Both the position numbers and the translations under genes were made by a program. Below, one piece after another: positions 39,501 through 52,007 of a stretch of DNA of 64,000 nucleotides. Origin of the DNA: Pseudomonas mangrovi (GTDB taxonomy: Bacteria; Pseudomonadota; Gammaproteobacteria; Pseudomonadales; Pseudomonadaceae); the NCBI RefSeq assembly GCF_003052585.1, contig NZ_QASN01000013.1, positions 141,256 through 205,255 on the forward strand, read 5' to 3'. The notes below the pieces were generated by a model that saw only the letters and a program-made list of their open reading frames with translations, was not told the origin of the DNA and made no database searches. Position 1 is the stretch's first letter. The number at the start of each line of letters is the position of its first letter.

Positions 39501-41003
39501 ATGCCCCAAAGCCCAGCGAAGAACTTTCCCCTGATCGCCGCCATCGACCTTGGCTCGAACAGCTTCCATATGCTTCTGGCAAAGGCGGATCACGGAGAGA
39601 TCCGCATCCTCGAACGCCTCGGCGACAAGGTCCAGCTGGCCGCCGGTATCGACGAGCAGCGCCAGCTCAGCGAAGAAGCCATGCAGCGTGGCCTGGATTG
39701 CCTGAAGCGCTTCGCGCAACTGATCCAGGGCCTGCCGCCGGGCGCCGTGCGGATCGTCGGCACCAATGCCCTGCGCGAAGCGCGTAACCGCGCAGAGTTC
39801 ATCCGCCGGGCCGAGGCGATCCTCTGCCACCCGGTCGAGGTCATCTCCGGCCGCGAGGAAGCGCGACTGATCTACCTGGGTGTCTCGCACAGCATCGCCG
39901 ACACCGCCGGCAAGCGCCTGGTGGTCGACATCGGCGGCGGCAGCACCGAGTTCATCATCGGCCAGCGCTTCGAACCGCTGCTGCGCGAGAGCCTGCAGAT
40001 GGGCTGCGTCAGCTACACCCAGCGGCATTTTCGCGACGGCAAGATCACTCCGGCTCGCTTCGCGCAGGCCTATACGGCCGCGCGGCTGGAACTGATGAGC
40101 ATCGAGCAGGGCCTGCAACGCCTCGGCTGGCAGGAAACCGTCGGCGCCTCGGGCACCATCCGTGCCGTCGGCCTGGCGATCCAGGGCGCAGGACTGGGCA
40201 ACGGCGAGGTCAACGCCGAAGGCCTGGCGTGGCTCAAGCGCCGCGTACTCAAGCTGGGCGAGGTCGACAAGATCGACTTCGACGGCGTCAAACCGGATCG
40301 CCGGGCGATCTTCCCGGCAGGCCTGGCAATCCTCGAAGCCATCTTCGACGCACTGGGGCTTACCCAGATGCACCACTCAGAAGGTGCGTTGCGCGAGGGC
40401 GTGCTCAACGACCTGCTCGGCCGCCATCAGCACGAAGACGTCCGCGAGCGGACGCTGGGCGCCCTGATGGAGCGCTGCCACGTCGACATGGAGCAGGCGG
40501 CACGGGTAGAGGCCAAGGCGCTCTCGGCACTGGAACAGGTGGCCGCCGCCTGGAATCTGCAGGAAGACTGGCATCGCGAACTGCTCAGCTGGGCGGCGCG
40601 CGTACACGAGGTGGGCCTGGACATCGCCCACTACCAGTATCACAAGCATGGCGCCTACCTGATCGAGCACTCCGATCTGGCGGGCTTCTCGCGTCAGGAT
40701 CAGTCGATGCTGGCGCTGCTGGTGCGAGGACACAGGCGCAACATCCCGCAGGAGAAGTTCGCCGAACTGCGCGAGGACGGCGACAGCCTCGTGCGGCTCT
40801 GCATCCTGCTGCGCTTCGCGATCCTGTTCCATCACATCCGCGGCACCCAGGAGATGCCCAAGGTGAAGCTGGTGGCATCCGAGCGCAGCCTGGAGCTGGT
40901 GTTTCCGGCCGACTGGCTGGAAGCCAACCCGCTGACCAAGGCCGACTTCGAGCTCGAGGCCCAGTGGCTGGCGCGGGTCGGTTACAGCCTCAGCGCACGC
41001 TGA
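39501..41003 (+). CDS. ppx: Exopolyphosphatase
   Basis: 500-residue Ppx/GppA-family enzyme that removes terminal phosphate from polyphosphate. The ASKHA-fold phosphate loops are [15 protein letters not shown] and [12 protein letters not shown]; a C-terminal helical HD-like domain follows (about 310-500, [24 protein letters not shown]). ATG 39501 sits just before the first motif; the open frame runs 63 codons upstream without support. It converges on ppk with only 10 bases between the stops, so the two polyphosphate genes overlap at the transcript ends. Confidence 0.95.
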   Translation: MPQSPAKNFPLIAAIDLGSNSFHMLLAKADHGEIRILERLGDKVQLAAGIDEQRQLSEEAMQRGLDCLKRFAQLIQGLPPGAVRIVGTNALREARNRAEFIRRAEAILCHPVEVISGREEARLIYLGVSHSIADTAGKRLVVDIGGGSTEFIIGQRFEPLLRESLQMGCVSYTQRHFRDGKITPARFAQAYTAARLELMSIEQGLQRLGWQETVGASGTIRAVGLAIQGAGLGNGEVNAEGLAWLKRRVLKLGEVDKIDFDGVKPDRRAIFPAGLAILEAIFDALGLTQMHHSEGALREGVLNDLLGRHQHEDVRERTLGALMERCHVDMEQAARVEAKALSALEQVAAAWNLQEDWHRELLSWAARVHEVGLDIAHYQYHKHGAYLIEHSDLAGFSRQDQSMLALLVRGHRRNIPQEKFAELREDGDSLVRLCILLRFAILFHHIRGTQEMPKVKLVASERSLELVFPADWLEANPLTKADFELEAQWLARVGYSLSAR

Positions 41004-41013
41004 GGCTGCGTAT

Positions 41014-43188
41014 TCAGCGCGCGACGACCAACGGACTGGCGAGCTTTTCGAACAGCGCCTGCTGCGCGCTGCGCGAGTTCTGATTGCCACTCGGGGTGAT
41101 GCGCTGGTAGCTGCCATCCGCCTGCATCGCCCAGGCCTGGGTGTTGTCGGTCAGATAGCTTTCCAACTCCTTCTTCACCCGCATCAGCAGTTTCTTGCCC
41201 TCCACCGGGAAGCAGGTCTCGACACGCTTGTCGAGGTTGCGCTCCATCCAGTCGGCACTCGACAGATAGATCTGCTCCTCGCCGCCATTGAGGAAGTAGT
41301 AGATGCGCGTGTGCTCGAGAAAGCGACCGATGATCGAACGCACCTGGATATTGTGCGAAACACCAGGAACACTCGGACGCAGACAGCACATCCCGCGCAC
41401 CACCAGATCGATCTTCACCCCCGCCTGACTGGCCTTGTACAGCGCGCGAATCACCTTGGCATCGGTCAGCGCGTTGCATTTGGCAATGATGTGCGCCGGC
41501 TTGCCCTCCAGCGCGTTGGCGGTCTCCCTGGCGATCATGTCGAGGATGCCCTTCTTCAGCGTGAAGGGCGCGTGCAGCAGCTTCTTCATGCGCAGGGTCT
41601 TGCCCATGCCGATCAACTGGCTGAACAGCTTGGAGACGTCTTCGCAGAGCGCGTCGTCCGAAGTCAGCAGACTGTAGTCGGTGTATAGCCGGGCGTTGCC
41701 GGCGTGGTAGTTACCGGTACCCAGATGCGCATAGCGCACCAGCTCGCCATTCTCCCGGCGCAGGATGAGGATCATCTTGGCGTGGGTCTTGTAGCCGACC
41801 ACGCCATAGATGACCACCGCGCCGGCGGCCTGCAGACGGCTGGCGAGTGCCAGGTTGGACTCTTCGTCGAAGCGCGCACGCAGCTCGATCACCACCGTGA
41901 CCTCCTTGCCGTTGCGCGCAGCATCGACCAGGGCATCGACGATCTCCGAGTTGGCACCGGAGCGATAGAGCGTCTGCTTGATCGCCAGCACGTTCGGGTC
42001 CTTGGCGGCCTGGCGCAGCAGGTCGACCACCGGCGTGAAGGATTCGAAAGGGTGCATCAGCAGGATGTCCTGCTTGCCGACAACACTGAAGATGTTCTCG
42101 GCGTTTTGCAGCAGGCGCGGGATCACTGGTGTGAAGGGAGCGAACTGCAGCTCCGGGTGGCTTTCCAGGCCGGTGACGCTGAACAGCCGCGTCAGGTTGA
42201 CCGGGCCGTTGACCCGATACAGCTCGCTCTCCGCCAGGTTGAACTGGCGCAACAGGTAGTTGGTGAGGTGCGCAGGGCAGGTATCCACCACCTCCAGGCG
42301 CACCGCATCACCGTAACGACGACTGAACAGCTCGCCGCGCAACGCACGCGCCAGGTCCTCGACATCCTCGGCATCCACCGAAAGATCGGCGTTGCGGGTC
42401 AGGCGGAACTGGTAGCAACCCTTCACCGTCATGCCCTGGAACAGGTCGTCGGCATGCGCATGGATCATCGAGGACAGAAACACGTAATTGTCGCCAGGCC
42501 CACCGACCTCGGGGGGAACCCGGATGATCCGTGGCAGCAGGCGTGGCGCAGGAATGATCGCCAGACCCGAATCCCGGCCGAAGGCATCCACGCCTTCCAG
42601 TTCGACGATGAAGTTCAGACTCTTGTTCACCAACAGCGGAAACGGGTGCGTCGGATCGAGCCCGATCGGCGTGATGATGGGCGCGATCTCCTCACGGAAG
42701 TAGCGACGCACCCAGGTCTTGAGCTTGGTGGTCCAGTGTCGGCGGCGGATGAAGTTGATCTGATGCTTGGCCAGCTCCGGCAACAGGATGTCGTTGAGGA
42801 TGCGGTACTGCCGCGCAACCTGCTCGTGAACCTGCTCGCTGATCCGCGCCAGTGCCTGGTGCGGCTGCAGGCCATCGGCACCGGCCTGTTCACGGGCAAA
42901 GTTGATCTGCTTCTTCAGGCCGGCCACGCGGATCTCGAAGAACTCGTCGAGGTTGCTGGAAAAGATCAGCAGGAACTTCAACCGCTCGAGCAGCGGATGG
43001 GACTCGTCCAGCGCCTGTTCCAGCACGCGGATATTGAACTGCAGCTGGGCCAGCTCGCGGTGGCTGTAAAGGCTGCTGTCATCCAGGCTCACCGGCGGAG
43101 GCGGCACCTCCACGACCGGCTCGGCCGGTAGAATCTCCGGCAGTTCGACGGGATTGAGGTCCTGGGGTTCGAGTCCTTCGCTGTTCAT
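41014..43188 (-). CDS. ppk1: Polyphosphate kinase 1
   Basis: 724-residue PPK1 that makes polyphosphate from ATP. The N-terminal helical domain ([22 protein letters not shown]), head domain, and two phospholipase D-like catalytic domains are present. The phospho-accepting histidine lies in [13 protein letters not shown], and the second PLD half has [18 protein letters not shown] 43188 ([18 protein letters not shown]) has GAGAAG upstream; the longer frame is rejected. It follows hemB by 19 bp, a hemB-ppk arrangement also known in P. aeruginosa. Confidence 0.96.
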   Translation of the reverse strand: MNSEGLEPQDLNPVELPEILPAEPVVEVPPPPVSLDDSSLYSHRELAQLQFNIRVLEQALDESHPLLERLKFLLIFSSNLDEFFEIRVAGLKKQINFAREQAGADGLQPHQALARISEQVHEQVARQYRILNDILLPELAKHQINFIRRRHWTTKLKTWVRRYFREEIAPIITPIGLDPTHPFPLLVNKSLNFIVELEGVDAFGRDSGLAIIPAPRLLPRIIRVPPEVGGPGDNYVFLSSMIHAHADDLFQGMTVKGCYQFRLTRNADLSVDAEDVEDLARALRGELFSRRYGDAVRLEVVDTCPAHLTNYLLRQFNLAESELYRVNGPVNLTRLFSVTGLESHPELQFAPFTPVIPRLLQNAENIFSVVGKQDILLMHPFESFTPVVDLLRQAAKDPNVLAIKQTLYRSGANSEIVDALVDAARNGKEVTVVIELRARFDEESNLALASRLQAAGAVVIYGVVGYKTHAKMILILRRENGELVRYAHLGTGNYHAGNARLYTDYSLLTSDDALCEDVSKLFSQLIGMGKTLRMKKLLHAPFTLKKGILDMIARETANALEGKPAHIIAKCNALTDAKVIRALYKASQAGVKIDLVVRGMCCLRPSVPGVSHNIQVRSIIGRFLEHTRIYYFLNGGEEQIYLSSADWMERNLDKRVETCFPVEGKKLLMRVKKELESYLTDNTQAWAMQADGSYQRITPSGNQNSRSAQQALFEKLASPLVVAR

Positions 43189-43207
43189 CGCATCTTCTCG
43201 GGGAGGT

Positions 43208-44389
<1,182 letters not shown>

Positions 44390-44502
44390 TCATCAGCGGC
44401 CGAAGAGCATTCCAGCGCGGTCCGGAACAGGATAGATTGCCTGCCAGCAGCGCTCGCAGGCGGATCCGCCCGCGCAGCCGGCCAATTCCACAGGAGCCTT
44501 GT

Positions 44503-45168
44503 ATGCAAAAGAAAGTTGCGGTGATTCTCTCCGGCTGCGGCGTCTACGACGGCAGCGAAATCCACGAAGCCGTGATCACCCTGCTGCGCCTCGACCAGCG
44601 CGGTGCCCATGCCCAATGCTTTGCACCCAATATTCCGCAGTTCCACGTGGTCGACCATCTCACCGGCGAGGTCAGTGGGGAAACTCGCAACGTGCTTACC
44701 GAATCCGCCCGCATCGCCCGCGGTGAAGTGAAGGATGTGCGCCAGCTGCACGCGGCGGAATTCGACGCCCTGATCATTCCGGGCGGCTTCGGCGCAGCGA
44801 AGAACCTGTCCGATTTCGCCGTGGCGGGCGCCGCCTGCTGCGTCCAGCATGACGTGCTGCTCGCCGCCCGCGCGTTCGTCGAAGCCGGCAAGCCGATCGG
44901 CATGATGTGCATCGCCCCGGCACTGGCCGCGCAGATCTTCGGCAACCAGGTGACCTGCACCATCGGCAGCGACCCGGATACCGCAGCAGCAATCAATCAG
45001 ATGGGCGCGACCCACGAAGACTGCCTGGTCGGGGACATCGTCGAGGACCAGGCACGCAAGCTGGTGACTACGCCGGCCTACATGCTCGCCCAATCGATCA
45101 GCGAAGCGGCGGGTGGGATCTACAAGCTGGTGGACCGGATCATCGAGATGACCCAGCACGACGACTGA
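44503..45168 (+). CDS. elbB: ElbB-type glyoxalase/DJ-1 superfamily protein
   Basis: 221-residue class I glutamine-amidotransferase-like protein of the ElbB family (isoprenoid biosynthesis protein with amidotransferase-like domain; E. coli ElbB has glyoxalase activity). The nucleophile elbow is MMCIAPAL with Cys 136, following IIPGGFGAAKNLSDFA. ATG 44503 has CAGGAG 7 bases upstream; the longer frame is rejected. Divergent from hemB with 287 bp between starts; the gap holds no clear gene. Confidence 0.92.
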   Translation: MQKKVAVILSGCGVYDGSEIHEAVITLLRLDQRGAHAQCFAPNIPQFHVVDHLTGEVSGETRNVLTESARIARGEVKDVRQLHAAEFDALIIPGGFGAAKNLSDFAVAGAACCVQHDVLLAARAFVEAGKPIGMMCIAPALAAQIFGNQVTCTIGSDPDTAAAINQMGATHEDCLVGDIVEDQARKLVTTPAYMLAQSISEAAGGIYKLVDRIIEMTQHDD

Positions 45169-45226
45169 CGCGGTGACGACCACCTGGCCGCCAACCCGAC
45201 TCCAATAACAACAAGGTCTGCCACAG

Positions 45227-45697
45227 ATGTCCCACGCGCCCTTCGTACTTGGCCCCGAGCAGGAGCAGGCGGTACGCCGCCTGTTCGACCAGATCCCGTT
45301 CAACCTCTTCCTCGGCATCACCCTCACCGAAGTCACCCAGGAGCGGGTGAAGATGGAACTGCCGATGAAGCCCGAGCTGATCGGCAACCATTTCCAGGGA
45401 ATTCTGCATGGCGGGGCGATTGCCACCCTGCTCGACGTAGCCGGAGGAGCGATGGCGCTGATCGGCGCCTTCGAGCGCCATCACCAGCTGCCGACGGCGG
45501 AACGCATGGCGCGGCTGGCCAAGCTCGGCACCATCGATTTGCGAGTGGACTACCTGCGCCCAGGACGCGGCACGCTGTTCACCGCCGACGCCACTCTGCT
45601 GCGCTCCGGCAACAAGGTCGCGGTGGTCCGCAGTGAACTGCATAACGAGGAAGGTGTGCGGGTCGCGGTCGGCACCGGCACCTATCTCTGCGGCTAG
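45227..45697 (+). CDS. Hotdog-fold thioesterase (PaaI/YigI-like)
   Basis: 156 residues with the hotdog thioesterase helix motif GILHGGAIATLLDVAGGAMAL and a C-terminal strand TLLRSGNKVAVVRSEL. Likely acyl-CoA thioesterase; the substrate is unknown. It lies 58 bp after elbB on the same strand. Its TAG stop overlaps the stop of the convergent yaiI gene in the tetranucleotide CTAG. Confidence 0.9.
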   Translation: MSHAPFVLGPEQEQAVRRLFDQIPFNLFLGITLTEVTQERVKMELPMKPELIGNHFQGILHGGAIATLLDVAGGAMALIGAFERHHQLPTAERMARLAKLGTIDLRVDYLRPGRGTLFTADATLLRSGNKVAVVRSELHNEEGVRVAVGTGTYLCG

Positions 45698-46152
45698 CGC
45701 GAAGCCGCCTGCAAGCGCGTGAGGATGCGATCCAGCGCATTGGCGAACGCCTGCTTGTCCCGATCCGAGTAGGCGCCCTGGCCGCCGCCGACCTGCCCCT
45801 GCTCGCGCAGGTCAGTGAACAGGTTGCGCACCGCCAGCCGCTCACCCATGTTGCTTTCGTCAAATTCGCGGCCGCGCGGATCGAGCGCAGCCACGCCCTT
45901 CTTCACCAGTCGGTCGGCCAGGGGAATGTCGCTGCAGATCACCAGCTCGCCCGGTAGCGCATGCTCCACCAGATAGTCGTCGGCAGCATCCGGCCCGCTG
46001 GGCACTACTATCAGTTTCACGCAGGCGAACGCTGGCTTGATCTGTGGCTGCCCGGCAACCAGGACCACGTCGAACTTTCGCTTGAGGGCAAACTTGACCA
46101 GCTGGTCCTTGGCCGCACGAGGGCAGGCATCGGCATCGATCCAGACACGCAT
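45694..46152 (-). CDS. YaiI/YqxD family (UPF0178) protein
   Basis: 152-residue PIN-like protein of UPF0178 with the family motifs MRVWIDADACP, VVPSGPDAADDYLVEHA, ICSDIPLADRLVKKG and LDPRGREFDESNMGERLAVR. The conserved aspartates suggest a nuclease-like metal site, but the function is unknown. ATG 46152 starts at the motif; the longer frame is rejected. Last gene of the minus-strand run from yheS; convergent with the thioesterase gene, sharing CTAG. Confidence 0.92.
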   Translation of the reverse strand: MRVWIDADACPRAAKDQLVKFALKRKFDVVLVAGQPQIKPAFACVKLIVVPSGPDAADDYLVEHALPGELVICSDIPLADRLVKKGVAALDPRGREFDESNMGERLAVRNLFTDLREQGQVGGGQGAYSDRDKQAFANALDRILTRLQAASR

Positions 46153-46198
46153 CGGATTGGCGACTCTCAGGTCGGAAAAGGGCTGCCAGTATAGGCGC

Positions 46199-46537
46199 TC
46201 AGGCGCTGTAGAACGGCTCGCAGCGAGCCCGCACCGCATCCGACAGACTGTCATCGGCCAGTTCGATGAGATCCATCTCCAGCTCCTCGGGCAACATCTG
46301 CGCCACCAGGGCAGCGAGCCGCCGCTGGCTGTTGGTGGTGCTGCCGCTGACGGCCAGCAGCAGGCGCGGCTGCGGACCCAGCGCGCTGTCACGCAGGGCA
46401 GCGAGGTAGGCAACGCTGATCGGCAGCTTGTCGCAGGCGGCGCTGATCGCCTCCTGCAGCGGCGGATGCTGCAACGGCGCCAGCGCCATCTCGCCGGTGT
46501 CGGCATAGGTTCCGGATTGCACGCAGGTGTCGGACAT
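46199..46537 (-). CDS. SseB C-terminal-like small protein
   Basis: 112 residues starting MSDTCVQSGTYADTGEM. The C-terminal half (LLLAVSGSTTNSQRRLAAL, EELEMDLIEL, DDSLSDAVRARCEPFY) resembles the C-terminal domain of the enhanced-serine-sensitivity protein SseB. The weak ribosome site makes the start uncertain. No membrane segment or signal peptide. It lies 46 bp before yaiI and 109 bp after the MscS-like gene on the same strand. Function unknown. Confidence 0.7.
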   Translation of the reverse strand: MSDTCVQSGTYADTGEMALAPLQHPPLQEAISAACDKLPISVAYLAALRDSALGPQPRLLLAVSGSTTNSQRRLAALVAQMLPEELEMDLIELADDSLSDAVRARCEPFYSA

Positions 46538-46646
46538 GCGCAGTGCTCGCAGTGATGAGAGGCCGCAGTCTAGAGAACCAGCCCCTGCCACTGCATCGAC
46601 AGCGGTCACGCTTCTAGCCATATCCCCCGGTGTTGCGCCCTGTCGA

Positions 46647-47227
46647 TCAGTTATCGCCACTGCTGGTCGGGATGCTCAGAGGATCGGCGCCACGCATACG
46701 CCGCACCACCTTCTGGAAAAACAGGTTGTTCGGTACTTGCACGATCGGGGCCGGCCCGCTTTCGACACTTTCCTCGAGTGTGGTGTAGAGCATGTTGATC
46801 GCGATCACCCGCCCCTTGACCACCGGCTTCTCGGCGCTCTCGATGATCTCGACCACGTCGCCCAGGCGAAACGGACCGACCGTGAGGATCAGCACCGCGC
46901 AAAGCAGGTTGGAGAGCACGCTCCAGATCGCGAAGAAGGCAATCGCCGCGACCGCGACGAAGCCGGACACCGCAGTCCACAAGACCGTGGCCGACACCCC
47001 GACACGTTCCAACACCATGATCAGTGCACTGCCCATGACCAACCAGCGCAAGCCGCCACGCAACGTCAGCAGCAATTCCGGCGGCAGCCGATAACGCTGA
47101 TCCAGACGCGTCAGCGCGCGCGTAATCAGGCGCTGCAGCAGATAGGCCAGCAGCAGAATCAGCAATATCTGCAAGCCGAGGCCGAGCTGGCCGCCCCACT
47201 GCGACGAAAGCATCAGCAACTGCTCCC

Positions 47228-47231
<4 letters not shown>
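46647..47231 (-). CDS. Small MscS-like mechanosensitive channel protein
   Basis: 194 residues with three to four membrane segments, the last being the pore-lining TM3-type helix (VSGFVAVAAIAFFAIWSVLSN), followed by the start of the MscS beta-domain (GPFRLGDVVEI, VKGRVIAINMLYTTLEE, VQVPNNLFFQKVVRRM). It is shorter than E. coli MscS and lacks most of the C-terminal cage. The start is GTG 47231 with GGAGG before it, overlapping the yheS stop by GTGA, so it is coupled to yheS. Probable osmotic safety valve. Confidence 0.85.
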
Positions 47232-49141
<1,910 letters not shown>

Positions 49142-49191
49142 AATGGCGGCGGAGTCTAGCAGCTTCGCCCTTCAATAGCGCCGGGAGTCGC

Positions 49192-49650
49192 ATGCCGAAA
49201 GATCTGTGGGATTTTGCCCTCGCGCTCTACGCCCTTCCCGGCGTCGAGGAAGCCTGTCTGCGAGCCCAGGACGCGGGCGAAAATGTCTGCCTGCTGCTCT
49301 GTGGCGCCTGGCTGGAGTCACGACGGATAGCCTGGCGCGCGGATAGGCAAAGGCTGCTACAGAACCTGACCCAGGCCCACGAGAGCGCTTTTATCGCCCC
49401 GCTCCGAGCGCTGCGCAACAGCTGGCGATCGGCGGCAGCCAGCGACACCGAGGTCGCGGTGCTGCGCGAAGAGGTAAAGCAGCTGGAATTGCGCGCGGAA
49501 CGGCTACTTCTCCAACGCCTGCAAGCAGCTTGTCAGAGTTGGCCAGGCGACATGTCAGGGGGCGATGCAGGCGCCTGTCACAGTTGGGCCAGGCATTTGA
49601 CGGACGACGCCACGCTGCGTCAGTTGCTGAGGTATGAAAGCGCAGGGTGA
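49192..49650 (+). CDS. TIGR02444/DUF2390 family protein
   Basis: 152 residues starting MPKDLWDFALALYALPGVEEACLRAQDAGENVCLLLC, the hallmark of the TIGR02444 (DUF2390) family, with a helical, arginine-rich remainder. No known function. Divergent from yheS with a 50-bp gap and convergent with algP. A perfect hairpin overlaps its stop. Confidence 0.85.
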   Translation: MPKDLWDFALALYALPGVEEACLRAQDAGENVCLLLCGAWLESRRIAWRADRQRLLQNLTQAHESAFIAPLRALRNSWRSAAASDTEVAVLREEVKQLELRAERLLLQRLQAACQSWPGDMSGGDAGACHSWARHLTDDATLRQLLRYESAG

Positions 49651-49670
49651 TGCCACCGGCATCACCCTGC
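49642..49670. terminator. Hairpin between DUF2390 gene and algP
   Basis: GCAGGGTGATGCC (49642-49654), ACC loop and the perfect complement at 49658-49670 form a 13-bp stem spanning the DUF2390 stop. No T-run follows on either strand, so it is either a weak terminator or an mRNA end-stabilising hairpin for both convergent genes. Confidence 0.6.
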
Positions 49671-49680
49671 ACGAACGGAT

Positions 49681-50526
49681 TCAGGCCTTGGACGCTGCGG
49701 CCGGCTCGGCTGCAGGTGCGGCAGCGGGTGCGACTTCAGCCGATTTCGCGGCTGCCGGTTTCGCTGCGGCAGCCTTGGGCGGCGCCGGCTTGCGGGCAGC
49801 TGGCTTGCGTGCCGCAGGCTTGCTCGCTGGCTTGACCGTCGCGGCCGGTGCCTTGGCAGCCGCTGCCGTTGCGGCGACTGGCTTGGTCGCCGGTTTCGCC
49901 GCGGGCTTGGCACCAGCTTTGGTTGCCGGCTTGCTGGCGACCTTGGCAGGCGCCTTGGTAGCTGCTTTGGCCGCACCCTTCGAAGTGGCCGTGGCGGGCT
50001 TGGCGGCCGTCGCAGCAGGCTTGCTTGCAGCAGGTTTGGCTGCAGGCTTGCGTGCCGCCGGCTTGCTCACGACGGGCTTGGCCTTGCTTGCAGACTTGAC
50101 CGGGGCAGGCTTGGCTTGTGCCGCTTCACGCGCAACCAGGGTCTTGCCAGCTGCCTCCTTCACCTTGCCGATACCCTGAGCCAGTCGCAGGCTTTCCTGG
50201 GTATCGCGCTTGAGCTGGGCGATATAGGCGCGAGTCTCGGTCTGGCGCGACTTGAGCGCATCAAGCAGTTCTTCGATATCACCGATCAGGCTGCGACTCT
50301 TGGCCTGCGCCTTGGCCTTGCCCTGCTCTGCGGCGTCCTGCAGCCTGGCACGTGCCTTGTGCAGTTTTTCCTGCGCCTTGCCGCGCTGCTTCTCGAGTTT
50401 CGCCAGCAGCTTCTCGGCCTCGACCAGCGCCTGGGTGCAGGCATCCTCGAGGTGCTCGATGAGGCTATGGGACAGTTGATGCAGAAGATGCAGCGGAGTG
50501 ACGACGGACTTCTTCGGAGATGGCAT
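49681..50526 (-). CDS. algP: AlgP, histone H1-like regulator with Lys/Ala/Pro repeat tail
   Basis: 281 residues: a helical N-terminal domain (about 1-130, TPLHLLHQLSHSLIEHLEDACTQALVEAEKLL, then Lys/Gln-rich coiled coil) related to PhaF/PhaI phasins, and a C-terminal tail (about 140-281) of many degenerate KPAA / AAKPA repeats like histone H1. In P. aeruginosa AlgP (AlgR3) binds DNA and affects alginate gene transcription. AGGAGG lies 6 bases before ATG 50526. The tail DNA is repetitive and likely length-variable. Upstream on the same strand is algQ, as in P. aeruginosa. Confidence 0.93.
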   Translation of the reverse strand: MPSPKKSVVTPLHLLHQLSHSLIEHLEDACTQALVEAEKLLAKLEKQRGKAQEKLHKARARLQDAAEQGKAKAQAKSRSLIGDIEELLDALKSRQTETRAYIAQLKRDTQESLRLAQGIGKVKEAAGKTLVAREAAQAKPAPVKSASKAKPVVSKPAARKPAAKPAASKPAATAAKPATATSKGAAKAATKAPAKVASKPATKAGAKPAAKPATKPVAATAAAAKAPAATVKPASKPAARKPAARKPAPPKAAAAKPAAAKSAEVAPAAAPAAEPAAASKA

Positions 50527-50646
50527 GACGGGCCTCCTGGCGGCTAGGGTCAGCGCAATACTATGCCTGCGCGCAGACCCGTGCCAGTGGCCCTGCAAGC
50601 ACCGTCGCAGAGAGTGTCAACGGCGCCAGGGAGTGATCCGCGGACT

Positions 50647-51114
50647 TCAGCTGGCGGTTTCGGGCTGCTGCTGGTGAGCGTTGTGCAGCACCTCGATCAG
50701 GCAGTCTTCCAGCTCGAAGCGTTCGTGCAGGTTCTGTCCGAGGCGCTTGAGCTCTTCACTCAGACAGGCGCCATCGCGACAGTCGCCGTTATCGCAGCGG
50801 TCATTGAAGGTCAGGGCTGCTTCCGTGATGGCCTCCAGACGCGGATAGATCTGCTTGGCCAGTTGCAGCCCGCGCTCGTCGCCAAACGCGCGCGCCTCAT
50901 TGGCGAGCTGCTCATAAACCTCGAAATGTCCGGCTGACACATAGTCCACCAGAATCTGGCAGAAGCGCTGAACCTGCTTGGCATCGGCAACCGGGGCAGC
51001 CTGCACGAGCTCGCCGAAAGCTCCAACCAGTTCGTGACGCTCGCGCAGCCAGCGGTCGATCAGCTGATGCACCCCGCCCCAGCGCTCTTGGGCGCTCGCG
51101 CATTTCTCAAGCAT
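50647..51114 (-). CDS. algQ: AlgQ / Rsd-family anti-sigma70 regulator
   Basis: 155-residue helical protein starting [23 protein letters not shown], homologous to E. coli Rsd and P. aeruginosa AlgQ (AlgR2), which binds sigma70 region 4 and influences alginate and siderophore genes. Visible family segments: [30 protein letters not shown] and the C-terminal [28 protein letters not shown] precedes ATG 51114; the longer frame is rejected. It is preceded by a 308-bp gene-free leader. Confidence 0.92.
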   Translation of the reverse strand: MLEKCASAQERWGGVHQLIDRWLRERHELVGAFGELVQAAPVADAKQVQRFCQILVDYVSAGHFEVYEQLANEARAFGDERGLQLAKQIYPRLEAITEAALTFNDRCDNGDCRDGACLSEELKRLGQNLHERFELEDCLIEVLHNAHQQQPETAS

Positions 51115-51422
51115 GATGATCCCTCGTCCATTTCTCGACAGATTCGTTGTGAAGACCGATCCACGGCCCGGCAAGGACAATGGCGGCAGTCTGCGTCTGG
51201 GACGCCATGCGCCGTCCATCAACCGCAGAGTATGCCCGCCACCCTACCCCAGCAAGACGACCGGCAGGCATTTTTCATACGCACGTTCGTTCCGCGTCAC
51301 CGAACAGCCGTACGCGGGTGCCTGATCGATAGGAACCAGCGGGTTTCAGGACGTTCATTGCGAAACGTGAAGAGGTCGCGCTTTTCGCGGAGTGGATCGC
51401 CGCTTCGATGGGAAGCGAAAAC
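51115..51422 (-). other. algQ: Gene-free region upstream of algQ
   Basis: 308 bases between dsbB and algQ. On the minus strand it holds a hairpin (CGCTTC...GAAGCG inside a TTTTCGC...GCGAAAA arm pair, about 51379-51420) just after dsbB. Further on is a weak promoter candidate, TTGCTG (51250-51255) with CATACT (51229-51234), spaced 15 bases. No gene or conserved RNA is evident. Confidence 0.4.
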
Positions 51423-51914
51423 TCAGCCGCGTCGGAACAACTGAAACAGGCCGAACAGGATCATGGCGACGAAGGCCAGCATGCTCCACTCGGGAACGCT
51501 CATGCCGAACAGCGTCCAACCCACTTCCGCACAATCCGCCGTGCCATGCAGGACCAGTCGGAGGATCTCCTGGAACGGCAGCACGTCGAGCATGTAGTCG
51601 AGACTGGGCAAGCAGGAAGGCAATTCGTCGGCGGGCAGTCCTTGCAGCCAGATCTGCCGCCCCGCAGTAGCGGCACCGAACCCGGCGAACAGCAACGCCA
51701 GCACTGCATAGATCCGCCGCCCCAGCGCGGCGGGCCCGTGCACGGCAGCGGCCAGGCAGACCAGCGCGAACAGAATCACGCAAACCCGCTGGACGATGCA
51801 CAGCGGGCAGGGATTCAAGCCGACGTAATGCTCGAGAAACAGCGCCCCGGCCATGATTGCCAGGCAGCCGACAAAGGCCAGGAGAAATAGCGAACGCGGA
51901 CTGCTCAGCGACAT
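51423..51914 (-). CDS. dsbB: Disulfide bond formation protein DsbB family
   Basis: 163-residue inner-membrane protein with four membrane segments and the two redox cysteine pairs: C36-x2-C39 (NPCPLC) and C101/C128 in the periplasmic loops. It re-oxidises DsbA using ubiquinone. The quinone-site Arg is in QRVCVI. P. aeruginosa has two DsbB-type proteins (DsbB and DsbH); by position next to algQ this would be the DsbH one, which sequence alone does not settle. Confidence 0.9.
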   Translation of the reverse strand: MSLSSPRSLFLLAFVGCLAIMAGALFLEHYVGLNPCPLCIVQRVCVILFALVCLAAAVHGPAALGRRIYAVLALLFAGFGAATAGRQIWLQGLPADELPSCLPSLDYMLDVLPFQEILRLVLHGTADCAEVGWTLFGMSVPEWSMLAFVAMILFGLFQLFRRG

Positions 51915-52007
51915 GTGCGCTCCATTGCGGGTCAGATCGAAGGACGGCTACGGTAGAGGAAAGCCGTCTCGTCTTTCAAGCAGCGCGCCTGTCCTGGCGC
52001 AGCAGCA

